A stretch of DNA of 64,000 nucleotides, taken from assembly GCA_963513935.1 (NCBI GenBank), contig OY740766.1, positions 3,626,001 through 3,690,000 on the forward strand, given 5' to 3'. A program made the position numbers and the translations under genes. The notes beneath the pieces are model-generated. The model ran no database searches. It was not told where the DNA came from and worked only from the letters and a program-made list of their open reading frames with translations. Positions 49,051 through 61,961 of this stretch are shown here, piece after piece (positions within the stretch are counted from its first letter, which is position 1; each line of letters begins with the position of its first letter). Origin of the DNA: Aphrophora alni (Eukaryota > Arthropoda > Insecta > Hemiptera > Aphrophoridae).

Positions 49051-49849
49051 ACAAGATAAAGAAGAGTCGCTCAAGGGAGGAACCTTTGACAGAAGGAAAA
49101 GAAAACTCACTCAAGGGAGGAACTTTTGTCAGAATGAAAAGAAAACTCACTCAAGGAAGGAACTTTTGTCAGGTGGAAAAGAAAACTCACTCAAGGGAGG
49201 AACTTTTATTACAAGATAAAGAAGAGTCGCTCAAGGGAGGAACCTTTGACAGAAGGAAAAGAAAACTCACTCAAGGGAGGAACTTTTGTCAGGTGGAAAA
49301 GAAAACTCACTCAAGGGAGGAACTTTTATTACAAGATAAAGAAGAGTCGCTCAAGGGAGGAACTTTTGACAGAAGGAAAAGAAAACTCACTCAAGGAAGG
49401 AACTTTTGTCAGAAGGAAAAGAAAACTCACTCAAGGAAGGAACTTTTGTCAGGTGGAAAAGAAAACTCACTCAGGGGAGGAACTTTTATTACAAGATAAA
49501 GAAGAGTCGCTCAAGGGAGGAACCTTTCACAGAAGGAAAAGAAAACTCACTCAAGGGAGGAACTTTTGTCAGAATGAAAAGAAAACTCACTCAAGGAAGG
49601 AACTTTTGTCAGGTGGAAAAGAAAACTCACTCAAGGGAGGAACTTTTATTACAAGATAAAGAAGAGTCGCTCAAGGGAGGAACCTTTGACAGAAGGAAAA
49701 GAAAACTCACTCAAGGGAGGAACTTTTGTCAGGTGGAAAAGAAAACTCACTCAAGGGAGGAACTTTTATTACAAGATAAAGAAGAGTCGCTCAAGGGAGG
49801 AACTTTTGTCAGAAGATAATGAAAACTCGCTCAAGGGAGGAGCAACTTT

Positions 49850-51380
49850 TGAAACAGTCATTGGCCACCCAGGGTTGAAGCACCATTAAAGTAAAATGAT
49901 TGAGATAGTTGAAACTCTGTTTTTCCCTTCTCTAAATTCTAGTGAAGATGATTTAGATACGGGTCTGCAATGCTCTCCAGTCCAAGTGCGTAGACAAATT
50001 TTAATAAAATTTAGTATAACGAAATATTTTGGATATATCTCGATTGTTTTTAAAATAATTTCTAAAACAAAAAAAATTGAGGGTAGCTGTCATACAGAAA
50101 AAAATACGATTCTTTAAAATACCCTCTAACGATATTGATTAAAATTTTGCTCAGGTACTACCTTTAAGTACCCAAATAAAACGTGTTGATTCCGATCTAT
50201 CAAAAATAACAGTTCATGAGTTATTGGTAAAACATCGACCATGAGACTGTTATAACAGATATAATTTCTTAAAATCGGCTCTACTGATTTTACACATTTT
50301 ATTGATATTAATTAACAATTAATTTTCTTCTAAAAAATGAATACATAAAAAGAGTTTTTGGAATGATACCAGTCTGTTGTGTGTGCAATGCTTTATAGTC
50401 CAGAACTGATTTACACAAAATATCTTCCAACGATTTTGACTGAATTTTTCCTCCAAGTATTAAGAAAGTATTGGTAGCCATTTCTCCAAAATGGCGGTTT
50501 GTGAATTATTGCTAAAACAAAAACATTAGTCAAAGAGTATTTATAAAGGACGTAATTTCTTAAAATTGGTTATACCGATTTCATTAAAATTTTGTTGTAA
50601 TGTGAAGGTTAATGACCCAAACCAGTCTGCAATATTGGAAATAATAGAAAATTACTGTTTACGAGTGATGTTTTTAAAATTAAACTAATCTTGGCAGTTG
50701 TTATTTAAACTTGATTTCATCTTATAATATTTAGGCTTAGGAGCAGTTTATAACCCAAGTAAGTTAAGTTTAGACCTTATTTAAATATAAACTTTTTTAA
50801 AATTAATTTAAAAATATAAAATGGTGCCCACAGTTGATTGTTCAAAAAGTTTTTTGGGTTAATATTTCGAATTGAAATGGGTGCGTGAGAAAGTTTGCGC
50901 AATGTTTTTATTAATTGCTTATTAAATATTGTTATCATTCTTCAATATTTACTACAACTATTTATTTAATTGTATATTTTCATTAATCAAGTTTTAAATT
51001 TCACTTTTCAACGTACGATAATTTCATTTTTTCCGACAAATTAGTAATATTTTATTGTAGGAATTTGGGGTTGATATCATTAGTTATAAAATCACAATCT
51101 GCACATTTCGACATAATTTGATGTATTTTTAATTAAATCATTGCCAAACTGTTGGTAAATTTTTTAAAACGGTCGCCATTTTGAAACTGAATAATTTTTA
51201 TCGGTTTACAAATTTGTCCTAGATAACTTTTTAAATTTGTGTAACAAAATCGAACGTCAATTACTTTTTATAATGGCAAGAAAGTAAAGATTTGTGTAAC
51301 CTACTCTAAACTTGTTCTAAGAATTAGGTTCGGTATACATTTTACTCCAGGTCTGGAAATTAACTTAAGGGTTACAAACT
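49850..51380. other. AT-rich spacer with a diverged internal duplication
   Basis: Segments near 50195-50320 and 50488-50605 share the words AGTTATTGGTAAAACA/AATTATTGCTAAAACA and GTAATTTCTTAAAATTGG (first copy ATAATTTCTTAAAATCGG), an offset of about 293 bp. The frame at 49896-50117 starts with a true ATG but resembles nothing known. Confidence 0.4.
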
Positions 51381-51381
51381 T

Positions 51382-51415
51382 TGTGTGTGTGTGTGTGTGT
51401 GTGTGTTTGTGTGTT
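51382..51415. repeat. (GT)n microsatellite
   Basis: About 17 GT dinucleotides with one TTT interruption near the end. Confidence 0.95.
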
Positions 51416-51854
51416 AAATTGTTTTAAAATTCCCGCGTTAAAATATTGTCTATCACAAGAATAGTTTAGTTAGTTTTGCCTTTAATTTTTAATTATACAT
51501 ATCTATAAATAAATATTATAAACACATTATCACCAGAGTGTATTTTAAAATAATTAATTCCCACGACGTACGTTCTACAATGTGTAAAATATAAATTGAG
51601 TAACACTTTTATTCTTTTAATTAAATTTATTACTATAGTGAAATTAATATGTAGTAATTAAAAATGTGCGTTTAATAACATAACCTCATTGAGTTGAACT
51701 TCCTCTCTCCCCCCACTTTATAACCATATCTTGTAAATTCCTTAAAAAACAAACTTCAAATATCAGAATACCCGTATAATTAGATTTATCGAGGAGTATC
51801 GATCTTTGAAAAAAAGAATCGAAAGTAAAAAAAGTGACTCTGAAGGTTACTTGC

Positions 51855-52000
51855 CTTATCCAGTGGTATTTGACAGAGGAAGTGGTCGACTAATCCTGAA
51901 GGATAATGTCTGATCCTGCCGTAATACTGTACTCCAGCTACACTGATATGGTCCACACTACCCTTGTCGGGGGGGCCGCTTGAATCCTCCCTCTTCCCCA
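51855..52000 (-). CDS. Candidate exon with a GC 5' splice site, product unrecognised
   Basis: The minus strand is open from a TGA at about 52010 down to a perfect AAG followed by GCAAGT, the preferred sequence of the rare GC-AG intron class, at 51855/51854. The frame reads SVDHISVAGVQYYGRIRHYP and ends at FLCQIPLDK, with protein-like composition and more G+C than the flanks. There is no ATG, so it would be an internal coding exon or part of a UTR. A convincing acceptor is not seen (AACAG at about 52001 lacks a pyrimidine tract). I do not recognise the family. Confidence 0.3.
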
Positions 52001-52169
52001 CTGTTACTCAACTTATCATTCGGTTCAACAATTTACACTGCCTCTGTCTGCTGCCGGTCCCGCAACTGTCTTTTTTATATTTAATGTTGTGGAAAAACAA
52101 TTTCACCATCGACATTTCCTCTACAACTACGGAGGGATTATGTTATGTTGTATTAATGATACGGTGACC

Positions 52170-53356
52170 TTGAAGTGTCTTTTGTATTGTGATACGTTGA
52201 GTGTAAACCGTTAAAACTAGTTCAGTTTAATTGTAAACATTTCTGATAATAAATATATATTAATTTGATATTATTATTTGCAATAGAAACTTTATGGATT
52301 TTCATATTACAGTATGTTACAAATCCCGGAAGCGATATTAATATTGTTAAAATGTTCTGTTAAAAATTGCACCACTTCTTGTTTTTACATCATTAATTTA
52401 GTACTATTGTTATTGTTTTATTAATTGTGTAACATAAGAATATTTAATTTTATATTTACCACCTACCTGTGCTCTAAGGTAATGGTAACCCTGATGCAGG
52501 TAATCCTATGAGATACTTAATTAAAAAATAATTTGTTTTGTTTGTATTTAAATATCTTTCATTTTATCTTTTTTTCTGTCTTTTTGTGTATTAATTTTAT
52601 TTAAGTTTAAATTAAATGTTAATTAGGCCGAAACTAAAGTACAAATGCAAGTAATTGTAAGACGACGAAATTTCTATAGTTTGATTTCAATAATTTGTTA
52701 AGAAAAGGAAAATTATGTTTTGATGTTGCAATTTTTACTTTGTTACGTATATATAATCTAGAGAGAGTTGTGTGGTTGGTCAAAACTGGTATCTAGTTTT
52801 TCGCAGTTATCGGATCCTCGCTAAAACACCAACCATCTTTTTTTCACAAAAACATATTTGGCAAAACTGCAAACTCATCTCACCCTTACATTCGACATAT
52901 TAAGAAGCAACAGAATACAAAATAACTAAACCTAGAGTTCTCATAGATTTATATTCACAACGTATCCATGTTTTCTATTATACTCCATCTTGTTTATTAC
53001 CCGTCAATTTTATCGTAGTACCTCCTTCAATTAAATACCTCTTTCATTTCCCACACATATCCCTCACAGCAGTTTGACACAAAACCACAAAATCCCACCA
53101 TAGAAGATATACCTCGTCCAATTTGTTCATTCTGTTTTGGAAAATAAAAAATGGAAAAATAGAAAATTCGTCATTTTGAAATTTTGTGATCATTAAAAAA
53201 TCGTATTCAACTAATAGTACAATCTACTTTACAAGATGGGTTTGATTAAAATTAAGGCCAACTAAAATTCTAAATACTAAAAGTTATTATGAATGTTTTA
53301 TTGTTTAAAACAAATTTTTCTTACATTGAAATTTGAGTTTTAATAATTTACTTTTT
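52170..53356. other. AT-rich spacer
   Basis: Nothing could be supported as a gene or repeat. Confidence 0.4.
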
Positions 53357-53450
53357 AATCCTGTCTTTCTGAAATGAACCTATTATAAAATTGATCCTTT
53401 TCCTAGTCTACGGATACCAGAACTGTGATCCAAAGGATTCTAAAGACTAT
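53357..53450 (+). repeat. Dispersed 93-bp repeat, copy 1
   Basis: Nearly identical to 55522-55614, from ATCCTGTCTTTCTGAAATGA to GGATTCTAAAGACTAT, with about six substitutions. It contains CCTTTTCCTAGTCTACGGAT. Confidence 0.9.
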
Positions 53451-53454
53451 TATT

Positions 53455-55520
53455 TTGTTATGAAGGCAATATTGAATTCAGATTATAAAGTTGTACAAAA
53501 ATGAGATATTGTTTGATATTATACGATCTTTGGGTAAAAATTGATTCTAATTAACAATTTTTGAAAATTAATAATTAGCTGCCAATTTAAAACTTACCGG
53601 CCGATTATTCCGGTTAACGACCTTTTCGATTGGTTTGTAGAACCGAGTCTACATCCAATTAAAATAAATAACGTTTTAAACAGCTACTTCTTTTTATGAA
53701 AAACTTAAGAAATATTGAAAAACGGTATTATTTATACCATATGAAAATTATTAAAATATATTAGCTGATATATATTATTATTATTAACTTAATAATAAGT
53801 TGCAATCCGCTATTTAAGATTGAGCCTAATTTTGTTACAGTATATTGATGACTTTGATAATTCTATAATTAATAGGACAGTTTTTTAATATTCCTCTTTC
53901 ACCGTTCATCGACACTCGTTTCGGTTATTCTTATGTGTATGTGTATAAAGTGTTGTTTTATTAATGTACAGTAAGGTATACACCCTACTCAATACTTTAA
54001 AAGGGCTGAATAGCTGAAACGGCCATCGTTGAACTCTGAAAAAAGAACATTGAAGACAGTAAGGCCTATTAATTATAGATTATAATCAATATTGGGAATG
54101 ACGATAACAAAACGTTAAAATATGATAATTCTATGCATATTAATTACGTATATTTATTATGAGATTTTTCAGAACATTTAAAAGTTATTAGGTTTTACAG
54201 TGAAGTGGACAATCACCACAATTCTTTATCATTATTTTTACAGCATATTAGTGTGAACGAGAGTTAGTGGAATTAATAAGTTCATTGAAGAAAATGTTCG
54301 GTTACACATCACACAAGAACCATAATTTGAATTTTAGTATATTATCCTAATCTAAATTTATGTTATTCTACATTTAGTCAGCTGTGAGTTTTGTTGTTGT
54401 GATCACTATGGTAACGTTTTAGGTATTAATGGTTGCATTTTTTCTGTGTATTTTAAATGGAATATTTTTAGACTTTATATTCTCCTCGACTCCATGATGT
54501 AAAATGTCGGTAAAATGAAGGGTGGGTAATGCTTGTAGGTTGAATAATTGATTCTTAAATTGAAACCAAATATAACGTTTAGGAAATTAAATTAGTTGAT
54601 AATTTGAAAAGATATTTTAATTTAATTTGAGTTTTCTTAAAATTAGAATAACATTAAGAAAATATTTAAATGAAGAAGAGAAAAATTATATATATATATA
54701 TGAAAAAAATATTCAAATCTTAATATAAATATCTCTTTTGTCTTCCCCAACTCTCACATGTCGTTCATCCAATCCAATACTGAGGTTATCATCTTCTCCT
54801 TACCATCTAGTCATTGTTTTCCGATCAAAGGTCCGGTGATGTCCATTAAATCTTGTGTAGAAATTCATCCCTGAATACCAGCACAAAATCCCCTCAGAAG
54901 TCGATGCCCACTCACAATTGTCATTCATGACTCCAATTATAACTTAAATACTTTCGTTCACTGAATGTTCGTTCAATCTATATTCCACGATAGTTTTGTC
55001 CTTTATGTTTTCGCCATGAAATGTCTACATTTCATTCATTAGTAACACTTGATACAATTGAATTTTTGAAGATGGAATTGATAGAAGTTTAAATAAAAAT
55101 ATTAGACAGATTAATTGAAATGTTATAATTTATAACTTACTTTACAATCCTAAATTATCTTCTTGTTGATTGCAGTTTAGCTTTAGATATTACGCAACAG
55201 CTTAGAGATAAATCTTAATATTTCCATTAGTCTTATATTGACCACAGTTCCTGACAACTTGCACACGCCAACCCACAACATGTTGTGAATATTTTACATT
55301 TTTCTAAATAATCTCCCTACAAGTAAATCGCCTCACCTCGTGTACCACAAAACACCTGTTGCTACTACACTCGATACTTTCAGTGAGAACTTGGGAAAAG
55401 AAAAGTAACAAAAAAAAGTGTAGGGAAGAATAATTTGGACTAGTAGTTGTGGATAAATTAACCATGAACAAAATATCAAGTCGGGGCCGGCTATTATGGC
55501 TTCATTTTTGAAATCAGTTC
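53455..55520. other. AT-rich spacer between two direct repeats
   Basis: No coding domain is visible between the 93-bp repeats. At 54378-54420 the minus strand matches a segment at 4000-4042 (CCATAGTGATCA ... CAGCTGAC). Confidence 0.4.
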
Positions 55521-55521
55521 C

Positions 55522-55614
55522 GATCCTGTCTTTCTGAAATGATCCTATTATAAAATTAATCCTTTTCCTAGTCTACGGATATCAGAACTCTGATCCAGAG
55601 GATTCTAAAGACTA
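55522..55614 (+). repeat. Dispersed 93-bp repeat, copy 2
   Basis: Same orientation as the copy at 53.4 kb. Confidence 0.9.
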
Positions 55615-55619
55615 TGTCT

Positions 55620-58025
55620 TGTGAGCAACAATCTTGTGTTGTTCATTTTCATCTCCACAGTATAATATTTTCCACAACTACCCCGTTTTTATAATCCAAG
55701 GATCTCCAGTTTATTTATAGCGCGATCTCTATTATAACTATAGATTTTGATCAGTTTTGCACGATTCAAAATGTAATTATTGTGTCCGGTATTTCCTAGC
55801 AAATGTAATCTGAAGCTAAGTGCAGCTGGGTTTCCGTAATGTAGATTATTTTGGTTGAGAGTTATTACAATACAGGAGCCAAGTTCAGTGAAGGAGCTGT
55901 CTATTATCCATTCTGAACCAAGGGATGTTTTATGTAAAAGTAAATTTCTTTACTCTTTAAAGAGCTTTCTACCCACAAGGTAGCTATTTTCCATTCATTT
56001 GCTCTAAACTGGTGGATTGCCTCTCTGACATCTTCACTCTACCAAAAGACTACTTCTTTGTCGAAACTACCTTTGAGGTCTTCACTGTAACCTGACAAAG
56101 CGACATTACTGATTCTTATTTTCCTTTTACCAGGACAGTTACAACGGAATGACTGTTAAACTTACTGGAGATGCTTCTTGTCAATGGATCTTGATGACGT
56201 CATTGTTGTTACAGTCAACTGTTTGCTTTAACAATTTAGTAGGAACTCCCGATAATATTAAATTATTTATCACACATCGTAGTTTGTTTACAAGCTTCTG
56301 ATTTATTATGTTACTATTAGATAGTAATAAATATTTTGTTGTCTTGAAAATTTCGGCTGTCATCACCGATTTGTACGCGTAGTGATATATTTCAACCATT
56401 ATTCTACCTGTCTGTCCAGGATACTTCTGACAACTATTTGGATACGATACACCAAATGTTTGCTGTAGTGTTAGTGACTTATGGAATTATTAACTTCCGG
56501 AAGATTGGTTAATAGTTTCAGATTCAAAGGTTAAAATTTCAACAGATCTTGATTTGTAAATTTAATTTAAGTGAGACATTTAATTTTAAAGGATAGGCTT
56601 ACAAACATGATCTATACACTATTGGTTTAATTTGACAATACAATTTGTTAATTTTTTTTTTTTTTCAAATAGGCTATTAAACACCTTAAAACTACGCTCA
56701 CTATTTAGTTATCCCTTGAACGGTATTACCCACAAATTGGATAAAGTATGGTGACAAAATGTGCTTCATAATCTGCATTTAGTTTGCATATAGTTTGTTA
56801 AGAGAAAGTTCATGGTATTTTAATGAAATTACTTCTGTCGAATGTTCACTAATGAACGTGTACACACTAGGTGATTATTAAATAACTGCAAACATCGTTT
56901 ATGAGGTTGGATTTAAAATAGTCGTGTAGTGATTAATTATGTTTGGGGATAATTTTAAAAGTTATATGTAGAATACATACAATTATTTGCTATTTATTTT
57001 TAATGAAAGGGTAAGCTTCGTCAATAAGAACTAAACTTATCAATTCCGATTTAATGATAAAAACTTATTTGAGCAAACATGTGCTCTAGTGATTAATTTT
57101 CCTTTCCTATACCTATTATTTCATATATTTTGAGAGATCCTATCATCAGAATTAAATGAAGTGAGTATATTGTATAGTCAGACTGTGTTTATAGAGAACT
57201 CATTCTGAACACTTTTACAGAGACATAGATGACAATATCAAAACTGTTGGCGTTCAGTTGATTGTTTTGTGCATCTGTGTTTGGAATTGTTATTGTGTAC
57301 TGGAGTAATGTTAAGCGAAGTGATATATTGGAATTTTCATTAAAATCGAACAAAATAAAAAACTGAAAGGTTTTAAAATGCTTATTGAGACTTACGGGGA
57401 AGACTGCACATCTTGTCTTATTGGGGTCCCATACTTTTGGATCACATGGTAGTCAGGTAGCTTTGAAAGACTTGGATTAAATGAATTCAGATCAAAGTCA
57501 ATGCAGGTTCGTTTCAGAACCATATCACGGCTAGAGTCTCCACAATGTTATCCTTTGTATGGTTTCTGAACATGTTTGGAGTAGTGTAAACAAAGCATCA
57601 ACATTGAACCTCAGAGGTTGTTTACATCTATGAGATTGGGAATGCAAGACTTGAGGTCAAAAAGAGCACAAGTGGAGGTGGGAGAGTATCTCAGATTCTA
57701 AAGATGAGCAACTTCCCACTTTACGCAACCTTTAAGTAAATTGGATTTGACATTCTTTCATTAAGCAGGGACAATATAAGTGATGTTGTTGGATTTGTTA
57801 CAGGACACAGCCACCTTTGGAAATATAAGAGTAGGATATTCACTCAAAAGCCTCTGTGCATTAAATTGTGGAGTACATGATTTTCAAATACAAATGGCCT
57901 CAATCGGACAGAGACTATTAGATGTGTGATGTAGTGAAGGATGTTAGAATGTGGAACTCAATAAACTTTCATTTTAAGAACAGAAGAAAATTTAATAAAA
58001 ATATTAGCAAAATTGCTCGAAAACT
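55620..58025. other. AT-rich spacer, partly transposon-like
   Basis: The stretch 57400-57960 has less A/T bias than its surroundings and may be part of a decayed element, but I recognise no domain in it. The minus frame 56181-56399 is not recognised. Confidence 0.3.
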
Positions 58026-58029
58026 GTTG

Positions 58030-58670
58030 TACATTGTCAAAGATGCTGCGTAATCAGGTTAGTCCCTAGTTTTATCACATCAACTAAGAAGTTTATTTTT
58101 ACACACTGCAGGAACTTGAAGTCGACTCAACATGTTTAAAAAAAATATCACTTGTGTCGAAACCTGTAACTTCAAGTATGATTCGATAGCCAGTGCACTG
58201 GAAAACACTGTCAAGAACAAAATATTGATAAAACACCATCAAATCAAGTCCAAATTCAAATGGTTTGTCCCTAATGTTTTGATGTAAAGGGTGTAATTTT
58301 AAAAATTGTTCTAAAAAACACAACATAGAGCAGAATTATAATAAGAAGGTTTTGACAAATTTGAGAGAAAATGTCAGAAAAAGACCAAAAGTTTTGACCT
58401 TCACACACATTACTATACTGGAATATCCTCCAGATTTGGCAGCATTTGACTTTTGTTCATTTCTCTAAATTGAAATCTTGCGCTTAAATTAACACGTTTT
58501 GTGTCAGTTGATACTGTAAATCAGAAGTGAAGTAAATCAGTTGATACAGTCAGTTGAACAAAATGTCACATGTGTTGAAAGTTACTGACAGACTGTTTGT
58601 TCTATTCTTCGCCTTCTATCAACGGAAAACAAGATTGTTTCAGTGGTATATTGAAATGGACAATCGTTAA
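58030..58670 (+). mobile_element. Decayed mariner-family transposase
   Basis: Pieces appear in family order across frames. LQELEVDSTCLKKI (about 58110-58150) stands where LLERxExDPxFLxRI usually is. TCVETCNFKYDS (58147-58185) corresponds to TGDETWxxxYDP with the first catalytic Asp changed to Val. PVHWKTLSRT (about 58191-58220) corresponds to SMQWKxxxSP. HQIKSKFKW then F.CKGCNFKNCSKKHNIEQNY match KSKxKxMLIVFFDxKGIVHxEFxPxGQTVNQxxY. VLTNLRENVRKRPK (58349-58390) is the LRExxRRKRP box. LEYPPDLAAFDF (about 58418-58453) is LxHPPYSPDLAPxDF, keeping the third Asp. The block with the second catalytic Asp (HHDNAPAH) is deleted between RPK and PPDL. A C-terminal FYQ..TRLFQWYIE near 58610-58650 resembles FYxxGIxxLxxRWxKCI. 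TIRs were not located. Confidence 0.85.
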
Positions 58671-58679
58671 AAATGTGAT

Positions 58680-59640
58680 AACAGTTCAGCAACTCACAAA
58701 TTTGAAGTGACGCGAGCCGGAATCGTTAGTGGCTACATACGGTGGTTGCGTACACTATGATTACTTTAGTTAGGGTAATATGTAGAGGGCATAGTTGTAA
58801 TGTTACAACATTACTTCCTAGGTATACACAAAGAAAATATACAGAACAATACAAGAAAAATCAATTTGTCTCCAAGTAAAAACTTTGAATAATAAACAAA
58901 TGAAGATCAGCTGTTTTAATAACTTCAAAAACCGAAGTTGTAAAACCTTGGTTAATGTTGGACGGTTTTGAGCTGTGATTGTTTGAAACTTTGTATCGTA
59001 ATGGAAAGTTAACGTTAACGAGATTTGTTACAATTTGAATGGTGGATTCGAAATGAGCGTTTTACGGTTTAGTTTTATATAAAATAAAGGTGAGTTGTTA
59101 CATCAGTCTCTGAGTTCAAGCCTTCTAGCTTGACGTAGACACATTTTTAGAATTATATATCTCTACTAGAGGGATAAATGTTTCTACCAATATAATAGAC
59201 TAATTATATAAACATAATTTTAAAGAATGTATGTATGGTGAATACGATTGGTATCAGTTTGTTGTGGTATTGTTAGTTACTATTTAGCAATTATAATGTT
59301 TTAAACTTTGTTTTACTGTTCTGTTTTGTGTAAATTGTTATTAAATTATTATGTATTTTTTAATTTTTCAATTTATCTTTCGTTGTATTTGATTTTTTAT
59401 CTATAAAGATGTTAAGTGGTTGAAACCTGATAGTCCAATTTTACCCTTAAACGTAAACAAATTTCTTTATGTAATCATCACTAATTCTTTGCGAAATTTC
59501 AGTTTCTGCTTTACATAACGTTTAGGATTCAAGGAATGTTTAACCTACATTAAATAACTAAGCGGGACTTTACGCGGTATCCCTAATTATCTATCCCGTT
59601 TTCTCTATCTCTTTCTTTTATATCTCTTTCGTATTTTTCC
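58680..59640. other. AT-rich spacer
   Basis: No gene or repeat could be supported beyond a lone GATCAGCTGTTTTAAT word near 58905. Confidence 0.4.
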
Positions 59641-59821
59641 TCGGACGAAGTTGTCGTTATATTTTATAAACCGCAAAAATATTCCCTCAGTCCAAACTCA
59701 AAGTTTAGCTACAGAAATTGCAACCCCCAAACATCATCGGACGAAAAATAAATCACCCCCCTTTCCTAATAAATCAAAGTCAATGTTTTCAGGATTGAAT
59801 AGTAGACTTACCCTCTCCTCT

Positions 59822-59940
59822 AAAGGGTTGATTTATTCACCCCTTGTTGTACGCACGCGCATTATGTCATCGTTTATCTGCGGTAGCCACCTCTTCCTTC
59901 CTTGGATGATATCGACCGCTATACGCGCATGCTTATAACA
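59822..59940 (-). other. Candidate non-coding exon or promoter (minus strand)
   Basis: A CpG-rich patch with GCGCGTATAGCGGTCG, GGTGGCTACCGC and GCGCGTGCGT words runs on the minus strand to GAGAGG followed by GTAAGT, a strong donor (GT at 59821-59820). No frame is open through it, so it would be a 5' UTR exon. It lies upstream of the minus-strand exon at 14483-15016, which needs an upstream non-coding exon, but a link over 45 kb is only a guess. Confidence 0.25.
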
Positions 59941-59944
59941 TAGT

Positions 59945-61960
59945 AAAACAGAAAAAAAACACAACTCCGTGGTAACGTATTCAAAACAATGTGTTCAGTT
60001 TTTGAGTTTGTAGAAGGTTTTTTTCTTTGTTTGTGAAAAGTGCAATGTTTACTTTTTTAAAAGATTAAAATCAACTCTAGTGTTTTTCAGAATAATCTTT
60101 ATAATGAACTCGTTGTTTTAAAAATAATGTTTGTGGGTTTTACTTAAAAAGATGGATTTATAACGATAGAAAATTAAATTTTTTAATAAATGTAGTGTTG
60201 TGGAATGAATACATTTCTGTGGGCAGTAACACATTTTGTAAACGTTGTTGGAGGTCACATTACTAACTGGCAGAACAATAATTTCCTTCACTTTCTCAAA
60301 GCTTATAAATTATATTGTGTATTTATTTAATCAAATCACATTGTTTCTAAAAATTATCTCTAAAGTTAGAAGAACTCATAAAGGCACCGAGGAATTTTTA
60401 CTATCTTATTTACAAAGTTTTTTCACTATCACTCTGTCAAATTTGGGAACTAATTCTGAATTTAATTTAAAACTAAAACTAAAAAAAGAAGAAAAAAACT
60501 ATAAACACGTGTTTAAAAATGATTTGTTTGTTTCACCAAGCAAGATTAACTCCAGAATGATTTGAGAATGTTGCAAAATGTTTTATACTGTTGAATGTAC
60601 CGCAGAATATGGTAATTTTTTAGTTAATTGTTTCAAAGTGAAGTTGACTGAAATTGTTCATAAAATAAAGGACACATAAGAGCTTATATTGGTCTTAGAG
60701 TATTTAACATAGTTATTAGAGCTGAGTACTGAAGAACCAAAAAATTAATTAGTCTGTTCGAGTAAATTACCAAGAATTGTTTTTCATTATTTTGACCGAT
60801 AATTTGGTTAATTTGAATACAATAAACAGATATCATCTTGATCAACCTGAACAGGGATGGATATATTGTATCTTTTATATATTTGTCTATGGTTTATTAG
60901 ATATTTTCGTAAACATTTTTAATGAGCTCCATTTTAAACAATTTAATGAAAGACTAGGAGATTTTACGATACTGGAAACTAAGAGTAGAAAACTTTATGG
61001 AAACTTTGATATTGATATATCAATCCAACCCTTTTTAGAGTTATATACCACGGTATATAAATAAGACTCATAGATGGAAAACAAAGTATTTTTTGACATA
61101 CGTGTATTGGGGGAGTACTTTTGGTTAGTCAGACTATTACATATTTAGACAGTGCTGTGTTAAGTTGTGCTAAAACAATTTAGTCGTTATTTACTTTTAG
61201 TATAGTGACAGTTTGGTTTTTATTATTTATTGTTTTGACTATTTTATACAGTTAAGTTTATTTTGGAAAGAAGAGGGGGAAATGAAATTGCGTATTTTTA
61301 AAAATAATAACTTTTTTTTTAATTTTTTGTTGAGAACCAATTTCAAAATTTTGGCTGACTGACCATGAAAAATTCTGTATATAGTGAAGTGCAATTTATA
61401 TAATGTGTAAAAAAAATATCTCTGGGGGGGGGAATACAAGTTTTTAGTTATTTGTCGAATGATGTCTGTGCTACAGCCCAAACGAGTGAACAGATTTTGA
61501 TAGAATTTTGTATGTCAGTATTTTTTTGGCTACAAATTGATGTGTTTCTAACATTTTATCGATAAATAAAATTCGATAGCTACCGTACGACAAAAACTAA
61601 TGATTAATATTCTGTCAAAATCGATTACTACGAATTTGATCAAATTATAGCCTGTAAGAACTGAAATATATTGTATCCCTAACCACTCCATACATTTTTC
61701 CTTATAATTTATAAAGTTATTAATTTGAATATATATATTGTATGTATGTATTAAGATAGGAAACAATAGTTATTATTTATTATAATTAAAATTATTATAT
61801 CTTGAAATAAATAATGAAGTTATGATTGCTATATTTAATCAAGGGAATTAGCCTATTTTGTAACTCAATTTGTTAAAAAATAAAAACGATTTCCTTGTAT
61901 ATATTGGAAGCGCAAAATAATATTATATGTAAAAGTCTATTTTCCTACTTTATTACTATA
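59945..61960. other. AT-rich spacer
   Basis: Open frames at 60245-60565 and 60777-61064 are A/T-driven and unrecognised. A G10 run lies near 61424-61433. Confidence 0.4.
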
Positions 61961-61961
61961 G

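Larger units (their letters stand above)
45531..49849 (+). repeat. Minisatellite domain 2: strict 40-bp units
   Basis: Units such as AAAAGAAAACTCACTCAAGG, then GAGGAACTTTTGTCAGGTGG, keep an exact 40-bp period for about 4.3 kb. Four or five unit types (GTCAGAAGG, GTCAGGTGG, GTCAGAATG, ATTACAAGATAAAG, GACAGAAGG) alternate. As 40 leaves remainder 1 on division by 3, a 120-bp stretch codes 40 residues covering all three frames. Frames up to 187 codons end at the TAA in ACAAGATAAAG. The last unit at about 49800-49849 returns to the domain 1 type. Confidence 0.97.

Noticed and set aside
40590..49840. CRISPR array
   Set aside because: Units are contiguous without unique spacers, and the context is eukaryotic.
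40537..49889. Dozens of frames of 60-187 codons in the minisatellite
   Set aside because: All are translations of the 39/40-bp unit in shifting frames. Start and stop follow unit variants, and both strands are equally open.
53988..54035. GGGCTGAATAGCTGAAACGGCC as a hammerhead
   Set aside because: There is no room for stem II between the CUGA and GAAAC words, and the box reads CUGAAUA.
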